Shown here: positions 8,846 to 16,063 of the stretch, in pieces
Layout of the letters: each line of letters begins with the position of its first letter
How positions within the stretch are numbered: position 1 is the stretch's first letter
Assembly: GCF_947500835.1 (NCBI RefSeq)
Contig: NZ_CANMTQ010000007.1
Coordinates: 186,001 to 250,000, forward strand
Reading direction: 5' to 3'
Source: an uncultured Halomonas sp.
GTDB taxonomy: Bacteria > Pseudomonadota > Gammaproteobacteria > Pseudomonadales > Halomonadaceae
DNA length: 64,000 nucleotides
Program-made: the position numbers and the translations under genes
The notes under the pieces: generated by a model
Database searches by the model: none
Told to the model about the DNA's origin: nothing
The model's input: only the letters and a program-made list of their open reading frames with translations

Positions 8846-9628
8846 TCAACGCAGCCTGAACTCCAGGCGCTGACGAGCGCGGCGCAGTTCGCCGGTGGCC
8901 TCGAATCGCCACTGGGATACCGCCTGCCGGGCGGCTCGATCGAAGACGTTGCGCGGCCGCGCGTCGGTCACCTTGATGGAGGAGGCGTCCACGCTGCCAT
9001 CCGGCCGGATCAGAAACGTCAGCACCACGTGGCCTTCCAGGTTGCGCCGCTGGGCCCGTGCGGGATATTGCGGCGGCACCTGGCTGATCGGCGACACCTG
9101 GCCGACATCCCTCGGGCCGGATTGCGCGCTGCCAGCGCCAGCGGCCTGGGATTGACTGGGGTTGGGTGACGTACCGGCGAAGCTTCCGGCACTGCTGGCC
9201 TGAGCAGGCTGGGGCGCTGGCTCAGGCGCAGGCTGAGGCTCGGGTTCAGTTCTGGGTTCTGGTGCTGGCTCGGGTTCAGGGGTCGGCGCTGGTTCTGGTG
9301 TCGGTTCTGGCTCTGGTTCCGGTTCTGGGACCGCAATTTCGCTATTCGCTTCCGGTGCAGGTTCTGGTAGCGATAGTTGCGGTGGTATCTGAGTGGGCGG
9401 CGTCGGTAGCGGCGGGGATGATTCTGCCTGGGAACCGGCGCTTGACTCTTTCTTGTTCTTGTTCTTGTTCTGGGCCTGGGCCTGGGTCGCGTCGGTCATG
9501 TTCAAGGCCATGGCCTGTTCTTTTATCTCCACCGGGGCCTCCGGCGGCGCCACCAACAGGGCCAGCAGCCAGAACAGCACCAGCGCCAGGACGATGCCGC
9601 CCAGGGCGGATACGGGCGCTCGAATCAT
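8846..9628 (-). CDS. tonB: Energy transducer TonB
   Basis: 260 residues with the full TonB layout. One N-terminal membrane anchor ([20 protein letters not shown], about 10-29) is followed by a long periplasmic proline-rich arm dominated by EP/PEP repeats (about 88-145). The C-terminal TonB domain starts at [22 protein letters not shown] and ends [22 protein letters not shown]. It transmits proton-motive energy from ExbB-ExbD to outer-membrane receptors such as the IutA-like protein nearby. The ATG overlaps the exbD stop (ATGA), so it is the last gene of the five-gene operon. The repeat arm is coded by imperfect CTGG/TTCTGG-rich repeats prone to length change. Confidence 0.93.
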   Translation of the reverse strand: MIRAPVSALGGIVLALVLFWLLALLVAPPEAPVEIKEQAMALNMTDATQAQAQNKNKNKKESSAGSQAESSPPLPTPPTQIPPQLSLPEPAPEANSEIAVPEPEPEPEPTPEPAPTPEPEPAPEPRTEPEPQPAPEPAPQPAQASSAGSFAGTSPNPSQSQAAGAGSAQSGPRDVGQVSPISQVPPQYPARAQRRNLEGHVVLTFLIRPDGSVDASSIKVTDARPRNVFDRAARQAVSQWRFEATGELRRARQRLEFRLR

Positions 9629-10032
9629 GCGTCACCGCGGGTGGCGGCCACGGCCACATCCTCGACGCCGGCCTCGCGCAGGCGATCCATGACCTCCACC
9701 AGCAGCCCCGTGGTGGATTCCCGGTCTGCCTGAATCACGACGCTGCCCTGATCGTTGATCAGCGCCGCTACTTCACTGCCCACGCGATGGGCATCCACCG
9801 GCTGGCCGTCGACCCAGACCGCACCCTCGGCGGTCAACGCCACCATGACCTGGGCGTCCGGTCGGGGGGTGGCTGCGCTGGACTGCGGGCGCTGAATTTC
9901 CACGCCGCTTTCCTTGATGAAGCTGGTAGTGACGATAAAGAAGATGAGCATGATGAACACGACGTCCAGCATCGGGGTCAGGTTGACCTCGCTGGCATCG
10001 CTGTTGTCACCTTGTAATCGCCGTCTACGCAT
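9625..10032 (-). CDS. exbD: Biopolymer transporter ExbD
   Basis: 135 residues when begun at [10 protein letters not shown] (10032). That ATG overlaps the end of the upstream exbB by 8 bases and gives the usual short basic cytoplasmic tail. The protein has the ExbD/TolR signature [23 protein letters not shown], in which the aspartate of PMLDVVF is the proton-carrying residue in the single membrane helix. A periplasmic domain follows. It partners ExbB to form the proton channel that energises TonB. The 39 extra residues available upstream in frame overlap exbB and show no ExbD similarity. Confidence 0.93.
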   Translation of the reverse strand: MRRRRLQGDNSDASEVNLTPMLDVVFIMLIFFIVTTSFIKESGVEIQRPQSSAATPRPDAQVMVALTAEGAVWVDGQPVDAHRVGSEVAALINDQGSVVIQADRESTTGLLVEVMDRLREAGVEDVAVAATRGDA

Positions 10033-10582
10033 GAGTGCTCTCCACGGCGCGGGCCATGCGGTCATGCAGCCGCTGATCCTCACGCCGGATGATGAATTCC
10101 AGTCGAGTGGTAAAGAGCAGTCCCATGACTGCCACCGCCATGCCCGCAAGCGTCGGCAGCGTCGCTCGGGCCACGCCGTTCGCCATCGCCCGAGCCTGGC
10201 TGGTGTCCTGAAGCGCCAGACCGTCGAATACCGCGATCATGCCGGTCACGGTGCCGAGTAATCCCAGCAATGGGCAAAGCATGACCAGCAGTTTCAGCCA
10301 GGGCAGGGGGCGGCGCAATCGGGCGATCAGATCCCGCGTCCACACCTCCCGCAGGGTCAAGGCACTCCAGCTTTGGCGATCCTTGCGTGCCATCCATTGG
10401 CTTACCAGGGCGTGGCGTTCCCGGCACCAGGTGAAGCGGAAATACCACCAGCGTTCCAGTCCCAGCGAAAACAGCAGGATCGCCACGCCCAGAATGGTGA
10501 CGAGTACCACCCCCCCGGCGTCGAGCAGCCAGAGGAATGGATCGAGCAGAAGTGCAGCCGGATCAAGCCAGGGAAGTGGCAT
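10025..10582 (-). CDS. exbB: MotA/TolQ/ExbB proton-channel protein (ExbB of the TonB2-type system)
   Basis: 185 residues from MPLPWLDPAALL (10582). Three membrane helices are evident (about 15-40, 100-120 and 140-165). The TolQ/ExbB core LLVMLCPLLGLLGTVTGMIAVF (about 90-112) and the later TLPTLAGMAVAVMGLLF are present. With ExbD it forms the proton-conducting motor for TonB. The start lies within the last codons of the upstream TtpC-like gene (overlap 20 bases), indicating coupling. It is a separate, shorter paralogue of the channel domain carried by that gene, as in Vibrio TonB2 systems where TtpC and ExbB2 coexist. Confidence 0.9.
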   Translation of the reverse strand: MPLPWLDPAALLLDPFLWLLDAGGVVLVTILGVAILLFSLGLERWWYFRFTWCRERHALVSQWMARKDRQSWSALTLREVWTRDLIARLRRPLPWLKLLVMLCPLLGLLGTVTGMIAVFDGLALQDTSQARAMANGVARATLPTLAGMAVAVMGLLFTTRLEFIIRREDQRLHDRMARAVESTHA

Positions 10583-11966
10583 GGTGATGCTCGTTAGACT
10601 TGTCGCTTGCGGGCTGACTCTCGAGATGTTCCGCCAACACGGCACTGGCGCGGCCTTCGAGGATCGCAACGATATGTCGGCTGCGGCTGGTCAGAGCGGT
10701 ATGGGCGAACAGTAGCGGTACTGCCGTGATTAGCCCCAGTACGGTGGTGACCAGTGCCTGACTGATGCCGCCGGCCATCAGCTGCGGGTCGCCGGTGCCG
10801 AACACCGTAATGGCCTGAAAGGTGACGATCATGCCGGTCACGGTGCCGAGCAATCCCAGCAATGGCGCGACGGCAGCCAGCAACTTGACCAGTGCCTGGC
10901 CCCGTTCGAGCCGTGGCTGTTCCGCCAGCAGCGATTCGTCCAGCCGGGCTTCCAGCGCCTCCGGGGCAAGCCCGTGATGCAACGTCTTGAACTTGCCAAG
11001 CACCCGACCCAAAGGATTGTTCTGGCGCAGATTGTCCAGCCCTTTTAGCTGACGACGCAGGCGGGCACTGACGATCAGCAGGTAGGCGTACTGCACCAGC
11101 GCCACGATCAGGCCGAAAATTCCCAGGGTCACCACCACGTAACCCACCGCACCGCCCTGATGGAAGCGTTCGAGCAGGGAAGGGTGTTGCATCAGGGCGT
11201 CAAGCAGTTTGCCTCGAGTCGGATCGAGCTTTAGAGGCGTGTTTTCGCCTTCGGCAAAAGTCGCAAGATTGTTTTGGACCGTGGCGGGTAATTGCTCGAG
11301 CATCGCTGGCGCCATGTCGCCGTCGCTTTGACGCAACCAGTGGCCGCTGCTGAAGGCCGCCATGTCCCCCAGGCGTATGACGTTCTGATCCGTCACGTCG
11401 CCATTCGCATTGGCCACCGGAGCGGTAAATTGCGAGATGCGTCCGGTTTCCCGGGTCAGCGCCATCAGCGCATCCGCCACGCTTTCAAGCCGATCGGGTG
11501 TCAGGGGAGCGTCCGGGTGGCGCCGTTCGGGCAGCGTAAACTCGCCCAGGGTCAGCCAGCTGTCCGCCAGGTCATCGCGCAGCTCGCCAACCTGCCCATC
11601 GAGTACATCTGCCACCGCCTGCAGATCGGCGTTTTCTTGTTCGCTACCTGCTTCTTGATCATCCCCAGTCGCGTTGCGAGGCGCCTTGAGTTCATCGAGG
11701 CGCTGGCGTTGTTCGGCCTGTCGGGCTTCCAGTTCGCTACGCCGTTCGGTTTCCGTTGCCTGGCGTTCACGCGCGGCCTCGAGGGCCTGATCCAGGGCTT
11801 CGGGATCGTCCACCAGAGCAGCAAGTCGGGCTGTGTTCTTGGCATTCGCGGACGCTCGCTGCGCATCGAAAGAGCGATTCGGATCGTCGGGTTGCGCCAG
11901 GGCGTATGACGACAGCAGCAACAGCGCGATCGCGCAACCGCGCGTCATCTTTTCACGCATCGTCAT
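10563..11966 (-). CDS. ttpC: TtpC-like MotA/TolQ/ExbB family protein with periplasmic coiled-coil domain
   Basis: 467 residues from the ATG at 11966, which forms an ATGA overlap with the DUF3450 stop. A signal-like helix (GCAIALLLLSSYALA) is followed by a long charged coiled-coil segment (about 30-130: EALDQALEAARERQATETERR and on). A soluble domain comes next, then three membrane helices with the ExbB core LLAAVAPLLGLLGTVTGMIVTFQAI (about 370-395). Vibrio TtpC proteins have this extended N-terminus and are required for TonB2 function alongside ExbB2 and ExbD2. The TtpC name is inferred from architecture and gene order (DUF3450-ttpC-exbB-exbD-tonB). Confidence 0.82.
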   Translation of the reverse strand: MTMREKMTRGCAIALLLLSSYALAQPDDPNRSFDAQRASANAKNTARLAALVDDPEALDQALEAARERQATETERRSELEARQAEQRQRLDELKAPRNATGDDQEAGSEQENADLQAVADVLDGQVGELRDDLADSWLTLGEFTLPERRHPDAPLTPDRLESVADALMALTRETGRISQFTAPVANANGDVTDQNVIRLGDMAAFSSGHWLRQSDGDMAPAMLEQLPATVQNNLATFAEGENTPLKLDPTRGKLLDALMQHPSLLERFHQGGAVGYVVVTLGIFGLIVALVQYAYLLIVSARLRRQLKGLDNLRQNNPLGRVLGKFKTLHHGLAPEALEARLDESLLAEQPRLERGQALVKLLAAVAPLLGLLGTVTGMIVTFQAITVFGTGDPQLMAGGISQALVTTVLGLITAVPLLFAHTALTSRSRHIVAILEGRASAVLAEHLESQPASDKSNEHHHATSLA

Positions 11967-12736
11967 GAATCTGCTCCTGGGTCGCCCGCATTCTGTAACG
12001 CATTGGAGACCGGCAGTTCCAGCAGCTCTGGGGCACGCTGATCCCGGGCGATGCTCAAGCCCTTGTGCACTTGCCGACGGGCATCGTCGTTCAAAGGTTG
12101 CCACTCATTTTGCTCTGAACGCCAAACGCCGCCTTCATGGCCGTTTGGCGTAAGATAGTAAAACCCGACTCGGCCCAGGCGTAGAAAATCGACCTCGCGC
12201 TGCTCGTCTAACATGCCGCGCCAGGCGTCCATTTCCCGGCCGTAGTTCAACTCGGTGCGCCAGGCGGAAAGCACCCTGTCCAGGCGTTTGGCGCCATCGA
12301 GTTCTGGATTCACCAGCATCTGTTCGAGGTTGTCGACTCGGGCCTTGCGCTTTTCCTGCAGGAAAGGCAGGTCGCTATCGACCCAGTGGTCCAGGCGTTG
12401 CACAAGAGTCCGCAACAGGGGAGGCAACGATTCCTGCATCGTATTCGCGGAGTCGAGTGCGCTTTCACGACGCTCAAGCAGATCCGCCTGATGCGTCACC
12501 ACCCGCTCGAGTTCATCGTTGTAGGCCGATAGTCTGCGAGTATTGCTTTCAAGGCGACTCAGCTCGGCGAGTAGCGCCTGAGTTTCTTCATCCGCAGCGT
12601 CGATTTTGGCTTGCTGAGCCTGCTTGGGCGGGGAGGGGGCATCAGCATTGTCCGCTGTTTCCTGGGCCTGGGCGACACCAGCCAGCAGAAACCAGATCAC
12701 AAGACAGGAAAAGCCGCGTAAGCGAATTGTCTTCAC
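11963..12736 (-). CDS. DUF3450 family periplasmic protein
   Basis: 257 residues, GTG start at 12736 with a good AAGGGA site six bases upstream. Signal peptide about 1-24 (LVIWFLLAGVAQAQ). The mature part is largely a coiled coil (about 45-110: EETQALLAELSRLESNTRRL and on), then a conserved C-terminal region LNYGREMDAWRGMLD and FLRLGRVGFYYLTPNGHEGGVW that is the hallmark of DUF3450. The function is not established. Members are regularly the first gene of TtpC-type TonB operons, so a periplasmic role in that energy-transfer complex is inferred. It overlaps the ttpC-like gene by ATGA. A Fur-like box lies 50-65 bases upstream. Confidence 0.85.
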   Translation of the reverse strand: MKTIRLRGFSCLVIWFLLAGVAQAQETADNADAPSPPKQAQQAKIDAADEETQALLAELSRLESNTRRLSAYNDELERVVTHQADLLERRESALDSANTMQESLPPLLRTLVQRLDHWVDSDLPFLQEKRKARVDNLEQMLVNPELDGAKRLDRVLSAWRTELNYGREMDAWRGMLDEQREVDFLRLGRVGFYYLTPNGHEGGVWRSEQNEWQPLNDDARRQVHKGLSIARDQRAPELLELPVSNALQNAGDPGADS

Positions 12737-12786
12737 GCTGAATCCCTTATAGCGCTATGAGTAAAAACGGTTCGTACCATGCCACC

Positions 12787-12802
12787 AATGCAAATAATTA
12801 TC
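12787..12802. promoter_or_regulatory. Fur box candidate upstream of the DUF3450-ttpC-exbBD-tonB operon
   Basis: The minus strand reads GATAATTATTTGCATT, matching 14 of 16 positions of the iutA box at 3489. The position 50-65 bases before the first gene of the operon fits a Fur-repressed promoter. Confidence 0.6.
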
Positions 12803-12986
12803 AATGGCGTCGTAAGCTCATGCCACTGTCTTGCTGGGGCCGATCATGCTGACATCGGTAACGGTGACAGAGCTGCTTCATCCCGTTCTGTAAAGGAGAG
12901 AATTCAAAGGGCCGGGTGACATTGCCGAAATTGTCGGTATTCAATGAAGGTGAGAAGAAGAGCCATTGCCAAGGTGAACAATAGCA

Positions 12987-13063
12987 ATTTAACCAGGCGC
13001 GGCACTCGGATGTCTTTGTCTCCGCTTCGCGCGTCAAACTCACCGGCGCGCTTGGCGTTAGCT
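12987..13063 (+). repeat. attC-like integron recombination site 1
   Basis: A 77-base imperfect palindrome. It starts with ATTTAAC, which fits the R'' consensus RYYYAAC, and ends with GTTAGCT, one mismatch to the R' consensus GTTRRRY. AGGCGCG near the left end pairs with CGCGCTT near the right end. The centre contains TTTG-TCTCCGCTTCGC-...-CAAA. It aligns along its whole length with the site at 13091. These are the standard hallmarks of an attC site. No integrase gene is in the window. Confidence 0.6.
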
Positions 13064-13090
13064 GTGATTGCCGCACCTGCAAAGTGCTAC

Positions 13091-13169
13091 TATTAACCAG
13101 GCGCATCACATGAATGGCTTTGCCTCCGCTTCGCTACGTCAAAGCCACCGGTGCGCTTCGGCGTTGGGC
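13091..13169 (+). repeat. attC-like integron recombination site 2
   Basis: A 79-base element homologous to site 1: both begin AACCAGGCGC and share CTCCGCTTCGC at the same spacing. Its right end GTTGGGC is a perfect R' box (GTTRRRY). Its left end TATTAAC keeps only part of the R'' box. The inner stem GGCTTTG (13116-13122) / CAAAGCC (13140-13146) is perfect. Only 28 bases separate it from site 1. It lies 82 bases upstream of the GNAT gene. Confidence 0.62.
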
Positions 13170-13251
13170 GATTCAGCTGTTGCCGGATGCAACTACACGG
13201 CGTTCCAGCACGCCGCAAAGCCAAACGTCATGTTTTTTGAAGGTTTCTCCC

Positions 13252-13755
13252 ATGACTATCAGAGAAGCACGTAGAGAAGATTGGGAATCTATTTGGCCAA
13301 TCTTCCATGAAATAGTGAAAACTGGCGAGACCTACGCGTACGATCACGCCACGACTATCGATCAGGCAGAGAAAATTTGGCTGGATGATCCATGTAAAAC
13401 GTTTGTAGTCGAAGAGAATGAAGAGATTCTTGGCACCTATTACCTGAAAATGAATCAAGCGGGGCCAGGTAGTCATGTTTGCAACTGTGGGTATATGGTC
13501 GCTTCGAAAGCAAGAGGTCGGGGTCTTGCAACCATCATGTGCGAGCATTCGCAAAAAGTGGCATTAGACCTTGGTTACAAGGCAATGCAATTCAATTTTG
13601 TAGCATCAAGCAATGAAGAGGGCGTTCGTCTGTGGAGCAAGCTCGGATTCGAGACCGTGGGCAGGCTCCCGAAGGCTTTTAATCATCCAGCCAAAGGGCT
13701 TGTAGATGCACTGGTCATGTATAAGTGGCTACGAACTGGAGAGGATGGAAGGTAA
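13252..13755 (+). CDS. GNAT family N-acetyltransferase, probable integron cassette gene
   Basis: 167 residues of the Gcn5-related acetyltransferase fold. The N-terminus TIREARREDWESIWPIFHEI is typical. The acetyl-CoA site is GYMVASKARGRGLATIMCEHS (RGRGLA, about 88-93), and the late ASSNEEGVRLWSKLGFETVG is the family's C-terminal motif. It would acetylate a small amine or protein N-terminus; the substrate cannot be read from sequence. The ATG at 13252 has an AAGG site nine bases upstream. Longer in-frame starts upstream only translate the attC-like element. The gene is visibly AT-richer than its neighbours, is the only plus-strand gene between minus-strand operons, and lies between attC-like sequences, all pointing to acquisition as a cassette. 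Confidence 0.87.
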   Translation: MTIREARREDWESIWPIFHEIVKTGETYAYDHATTIDQAEKIWLDDPCKTFVVEENEEILGTYYLKMNQAGPGSHVCNCGYMVASKARGRGLATIMCEHSQKVALDLGYKAMQFNFVASSNEEGVRLWSKLGFETVGRLPKAFNHPAKGLVDALVMYKWLRTGEDGR

Positions 13756-13757
13756 CA

Positions 13758-13781
13758 ATTTAACCCGCCGCTGTTGCCGGA
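13758..13781 (+). repeat. Truncated attC-like half-site after the GNAT gene, with flanking 12-base repeat
   Basis: Two bases after the GNAT stop codon lies ATTTAAC, identical to the R'' box of site 1, but no matching L'/R' half follows. The adjoining GCTGTTGCCGGA (13770-13781) is an exact copy of 13176-13187 on the other side of the gene. The structure looks like a cassette whose own attC has been cut short. Confidence 0.45.
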
Positions 13782-13861
13782 CAATTTTGCAAACGAAGTG
13801 AGAGAGTCCTGGCTGATAGGACTCCATCACCAGTAGAACGCTAAACAACACCCGTATGAAA

Positions 13862-13888
13862 AAAGCGCGACCCTTGAGGTCGCGCTTT
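13862..13888 (-). terminator. Rho-independent terminator of rhlE
   Basis: An 11-base perfect stem AAAGCGCGACC / GGTCGCGCTTT with a five-base loop. On the minus strand it is followed by a run of T, 37 bases after the rhlE stop codon. Confidence 0.88.
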
Positions 13889-13924
13889 GCATTTCATACC
13901 AGTTGATCGCTATCGCAGTAGCGC

Positions 13925-15244
13925 TCAGGCCTGACGGCTGCGCTGCGGACGCCGGCGACGCGCCGATTTGTTCTCGCTGCTGTTCTCTTTACTGCGTGGG
14001 TTCGCGCCGTTGCGCGGATTGGCATTGCCGCGATTGTTGGCATTACCGCCGCCACGACTGTTGTTACGACCGCCCCGACGCCCGTTCTCGATGGGCTCGG
14101 GCTTGGCATTGGGGTCTGGCTCGAAACCGGGCTCGATATGCTTGGGCAAATCCCGCTTGAGCAGGCGTTCGATACCCTTGAGCAGACCGTGCTCATCGAC
14201 GCAGACCAGGGAGATTGCCTGGCCTTCGCTGCCTGCCCGGCCGGTGCGACCGATGCGGTGCACGTAGTCTTCCGCTACGTTGGGCAGTTCGAAGTTGACC
14301 ACATGAGGCAGTTCGTTGATATCGAGTCCGCGAGCGGCGATGTCCGTCGCTACCAGCACCTGCAGGCTGCCATCCTTGAAAGCCGCCAATGCGCGGGTGC
14401 GGGCAGACTGGCTCTTGTTGCCGTGAATCGCCATGGCGGGAATATCCTGCTTGCCGAGTTGCTCTGCAAGCCGATTAGCGCCGTGCTTGGTACGGGTGAA
14501 GACCAGCACTTGATACCATTGATTCTGCTTGATGAGATGTGCCAGCAGGTCGCGCTTCTTTTCCCGATCGACGCGATAGATCGCCTGGTCGATGCTTTCC
14601 GCGGCGGTGTTGCGGCGAGCGACCTCGATGAAAGTAGGACTGTCCAGCAGGCCGTTGGCCAGTTGTTGGATCTCATCGGAAAAGGTGGCGGAGAACAGCA
14701 GGTTCTGACGCTTGGCGGGCAGCAGTCGCAGCAGCTTCTTGATGTCGTGGATGAAGCCCATGTCGAGCATGCGGTCGGCTTCATCGAGCACCAGGGTCTC
14801 GACCTTGGAGAGATCCACGTGGCGCTGCTGATGCAGATCGAGCAGCCGTCCGGGAGTCGCAACAAGAATATCCAGGCCGTTGCGAAGGGCGTCTACTTGA
14901 GGTTGCTGACCTACACCGCCAAAGATCACATGGGAGCGCAGCTTCAAATAACGGCCATAGTCGACGACGTTCTCGCCGATCTGGGCGGCCAGTTCACGAG
15001 TGGGGGTCAATACCAGGGCGCGAATCTGACGCGGCTGCGGGCGAGGCCCGTCCGCCAGGCGTTGTAGCAGCGGCAGTGTAAATCCAGCGGTCTTGCCGGT
15101 GCCGGTCTGGGCGCTGGCCAGCAAATCGCCACCCTTGAGCACGGCGGGAATGGCCTTGAGCTGGATCGGGGTAGGGGTGGTATAGCCTTGTTCTTCGACC
15201 GCACGCAACAGTTCGGCGCGCAGGCCAAGTTCGGAAAAGCTCAT
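13925..15244 (-). CDS. rhlE: DEAD-box ATP-dependent RNA helicase RhlE
   Basis: 439 residues with all DEAD-box motifs in order: Q motif ([14 protein letters not shown]), motif I AQTGTGKT, Ia PTRELAAQ, motif II DEAD ([13 protein letters not shown]), motif III SATFS, and motif [12 protein letters not shown]. The C-terminal tail from about 380 is rich in arginine, glycine and asparagine ([24 protein letters not shown]), as in RhlE, and would give non-specific RNA binding. It unwinds RNA duplexes, with roles in ribosome maturation and RNA turnover. Start at MSFSELGL. The 169-base upstream gap to pqiC contains an 8-base stem (15331-15338 with 15353-15360) without a U run, perhaps part of its leader. 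Confidence 0.93.
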   Translation of the reverse strand: MSFSELGLRAELLRAVEEQGYTTPTPIQLKAIPAVLKGGDLLASAQTGTGKTAGFTLPLLQRLADGPRPQPRQIRALVLTPTRELAAQIGENVVDYGRYLKLRSHVIFGGVGQQPQVDALRNGLDILVATPGRLLDLHQQRHVDLSKVETLVLDEADRMLDMGFIHDIKKLLRLLPAKRQNLLFSATFSDEIQQLANGLLDSPTFIEVARRNTAAESIDQAIYRVDREKKRDLLAHLIKQNQWYQVLVFTRTKHGANRLAEQLGKQDIPAMAIHGNKSQSARTRALAAFKDGSLQVLVATDIAARGLDINELPHVVNFELPNVAEDYVHRIGRTGRAGSEGQAISLVCVDEHGLLKGIERLLKRDLPKHIEPGFEPDPNAKPEPIENGRRGGRNNSRGGGNANNRGNANPRNGANPRSKENSSENKSARRRRPQRSRQA

Positions 15245-15413
15245 GTAGACTCCGGGTCAAACGCACCTGCCGCTCGTTTTGAAAACGTGCGTCCCGGGCC
15301 AATGCGTAAAAGATGAGAAAGCAGGATGATCGCGCGGCGAAGGGACGAAAGAGCCGCGCGGCATAATCTAACAGAAAAGATGAATAAGTGCACTCGAATA
15401 GCTGCGATACCGG

Positions 15414-16010
15414 CTAGCGCTCGTCTTTTATCCCCCTGGCGATATCTGCGGCCACCTTGTCCCAGGCACGGCCCAGCGCCCGTACCAGGGCTGGATAGCC
15501 GTCACTTTCGAGGGCTTGAGTAACATTGAAGGATTTAAGGGTCAGCAACTCGCCGCTGTCGTCGTATAGCTGCCAGCGCCCGCTGACCACCGCCAGACCG
15601 TCATAGCGTCCTTGAAACTGATCGACGTTAACTCGCAGATGCAGGGCGTCGGCATTATTGCCACCTTCAAGCACCCGCGTATTCGGCAGGCGACTGGCCA
15701 GGCGCTGACGCAGACCGCGATCGAGCTGACGCTTGAGCGATTCCGCCCACAGGTGTGAGCTTGCCTCTAGTACGCGAATATCGTCGCTTTGCAAGATGAT
15801 GCCTTGGCTTTCGAGATAGCTTGCCAGTTCCAGGCTATCCATGATCAGCGTGCGCTGGGAAACGTTATTGCGCGTTTCGCCACTTGCCGAGGCCTTGGTG
15901 TCGCTACCACTCGGGAGGGTATAGCGCTCTGTCGAGACGCCACCGGTGGCGCATCCTGCCAGTGACAAAAAAACGCTCAGCAGCATGAAGGTGAGGCCCA
16001 GCTTTTTCAT
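15414..16010 (-). CDS. pqiC: Outer-membrane lipoprotein PqiC (transport auxiliary lipoprotein)
   Basis: 198 residues from MKKLGLTF (16010), chosen for its AAGGAGA site. A lipobox lies at LSLAGC (cysteine about residue 20), so the mature protein is a lipoprotein. The remainder (ERYTLPSG, SDDIRVLEASSHLWAESLKR, YDGLAVVSGRWQLYDDSGELL) is the ABC-type transport auxiliary lipoprotein (PqiC/YmbA) domain. It would bind the end of the PqiB tube at the outer membrane. It is the last gene of pqiABC, 53 bases after pqiB. Confidence 0.88.
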   Translation of the reverse strand: MKKLGLTFMLLSVFLSLAGCATGGVSTERYTLPSGSDTKASASGETRNNVSQRTLIMDSLELASYLESQGIILQSDDIRVLEASSHLWAESLKRQLDRGLRQRLASRLPNTRVLEGGNNADALHLRVNVDQFQGRYDGLAVVSGRWQLYDDSGELLTLKSFNVTQALESDGYPALVRALGRAWDKVAADIARGIKDER

Positions 16011-16063
16011 TGTTTCTCCTTGTTTACGATAGGCGTGGGAAAGCCGGTCAGGGGATCGTGTCA

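Noticed and set aside
9190..9370. Repeat array resembling a CRISPR or satellite
   Set aside because: The short imperfect words are in frame and encode the Pro-Glu arm of TonB; no spacer structure.
12943..13095. Plus-strand frame of about 50 codons running through attC-like site 1
   Set aside because: Most of it is read-through of the palindromic element, a common false ORF in cassette arrays.
12801..13109. Minus-strand 102-codon frame across attC-like site 1
   Set aside because: It crosses the recombination site and the Fur-box region and has no protein-like features.
13114..13755. Longer version of the GNAT gene starting at 13114
   Set aside because: The extra N-terminus is a translation of the attC-like element; the ATG at 13252 has a proper ribosome site and starts the acetyltransferase fold.
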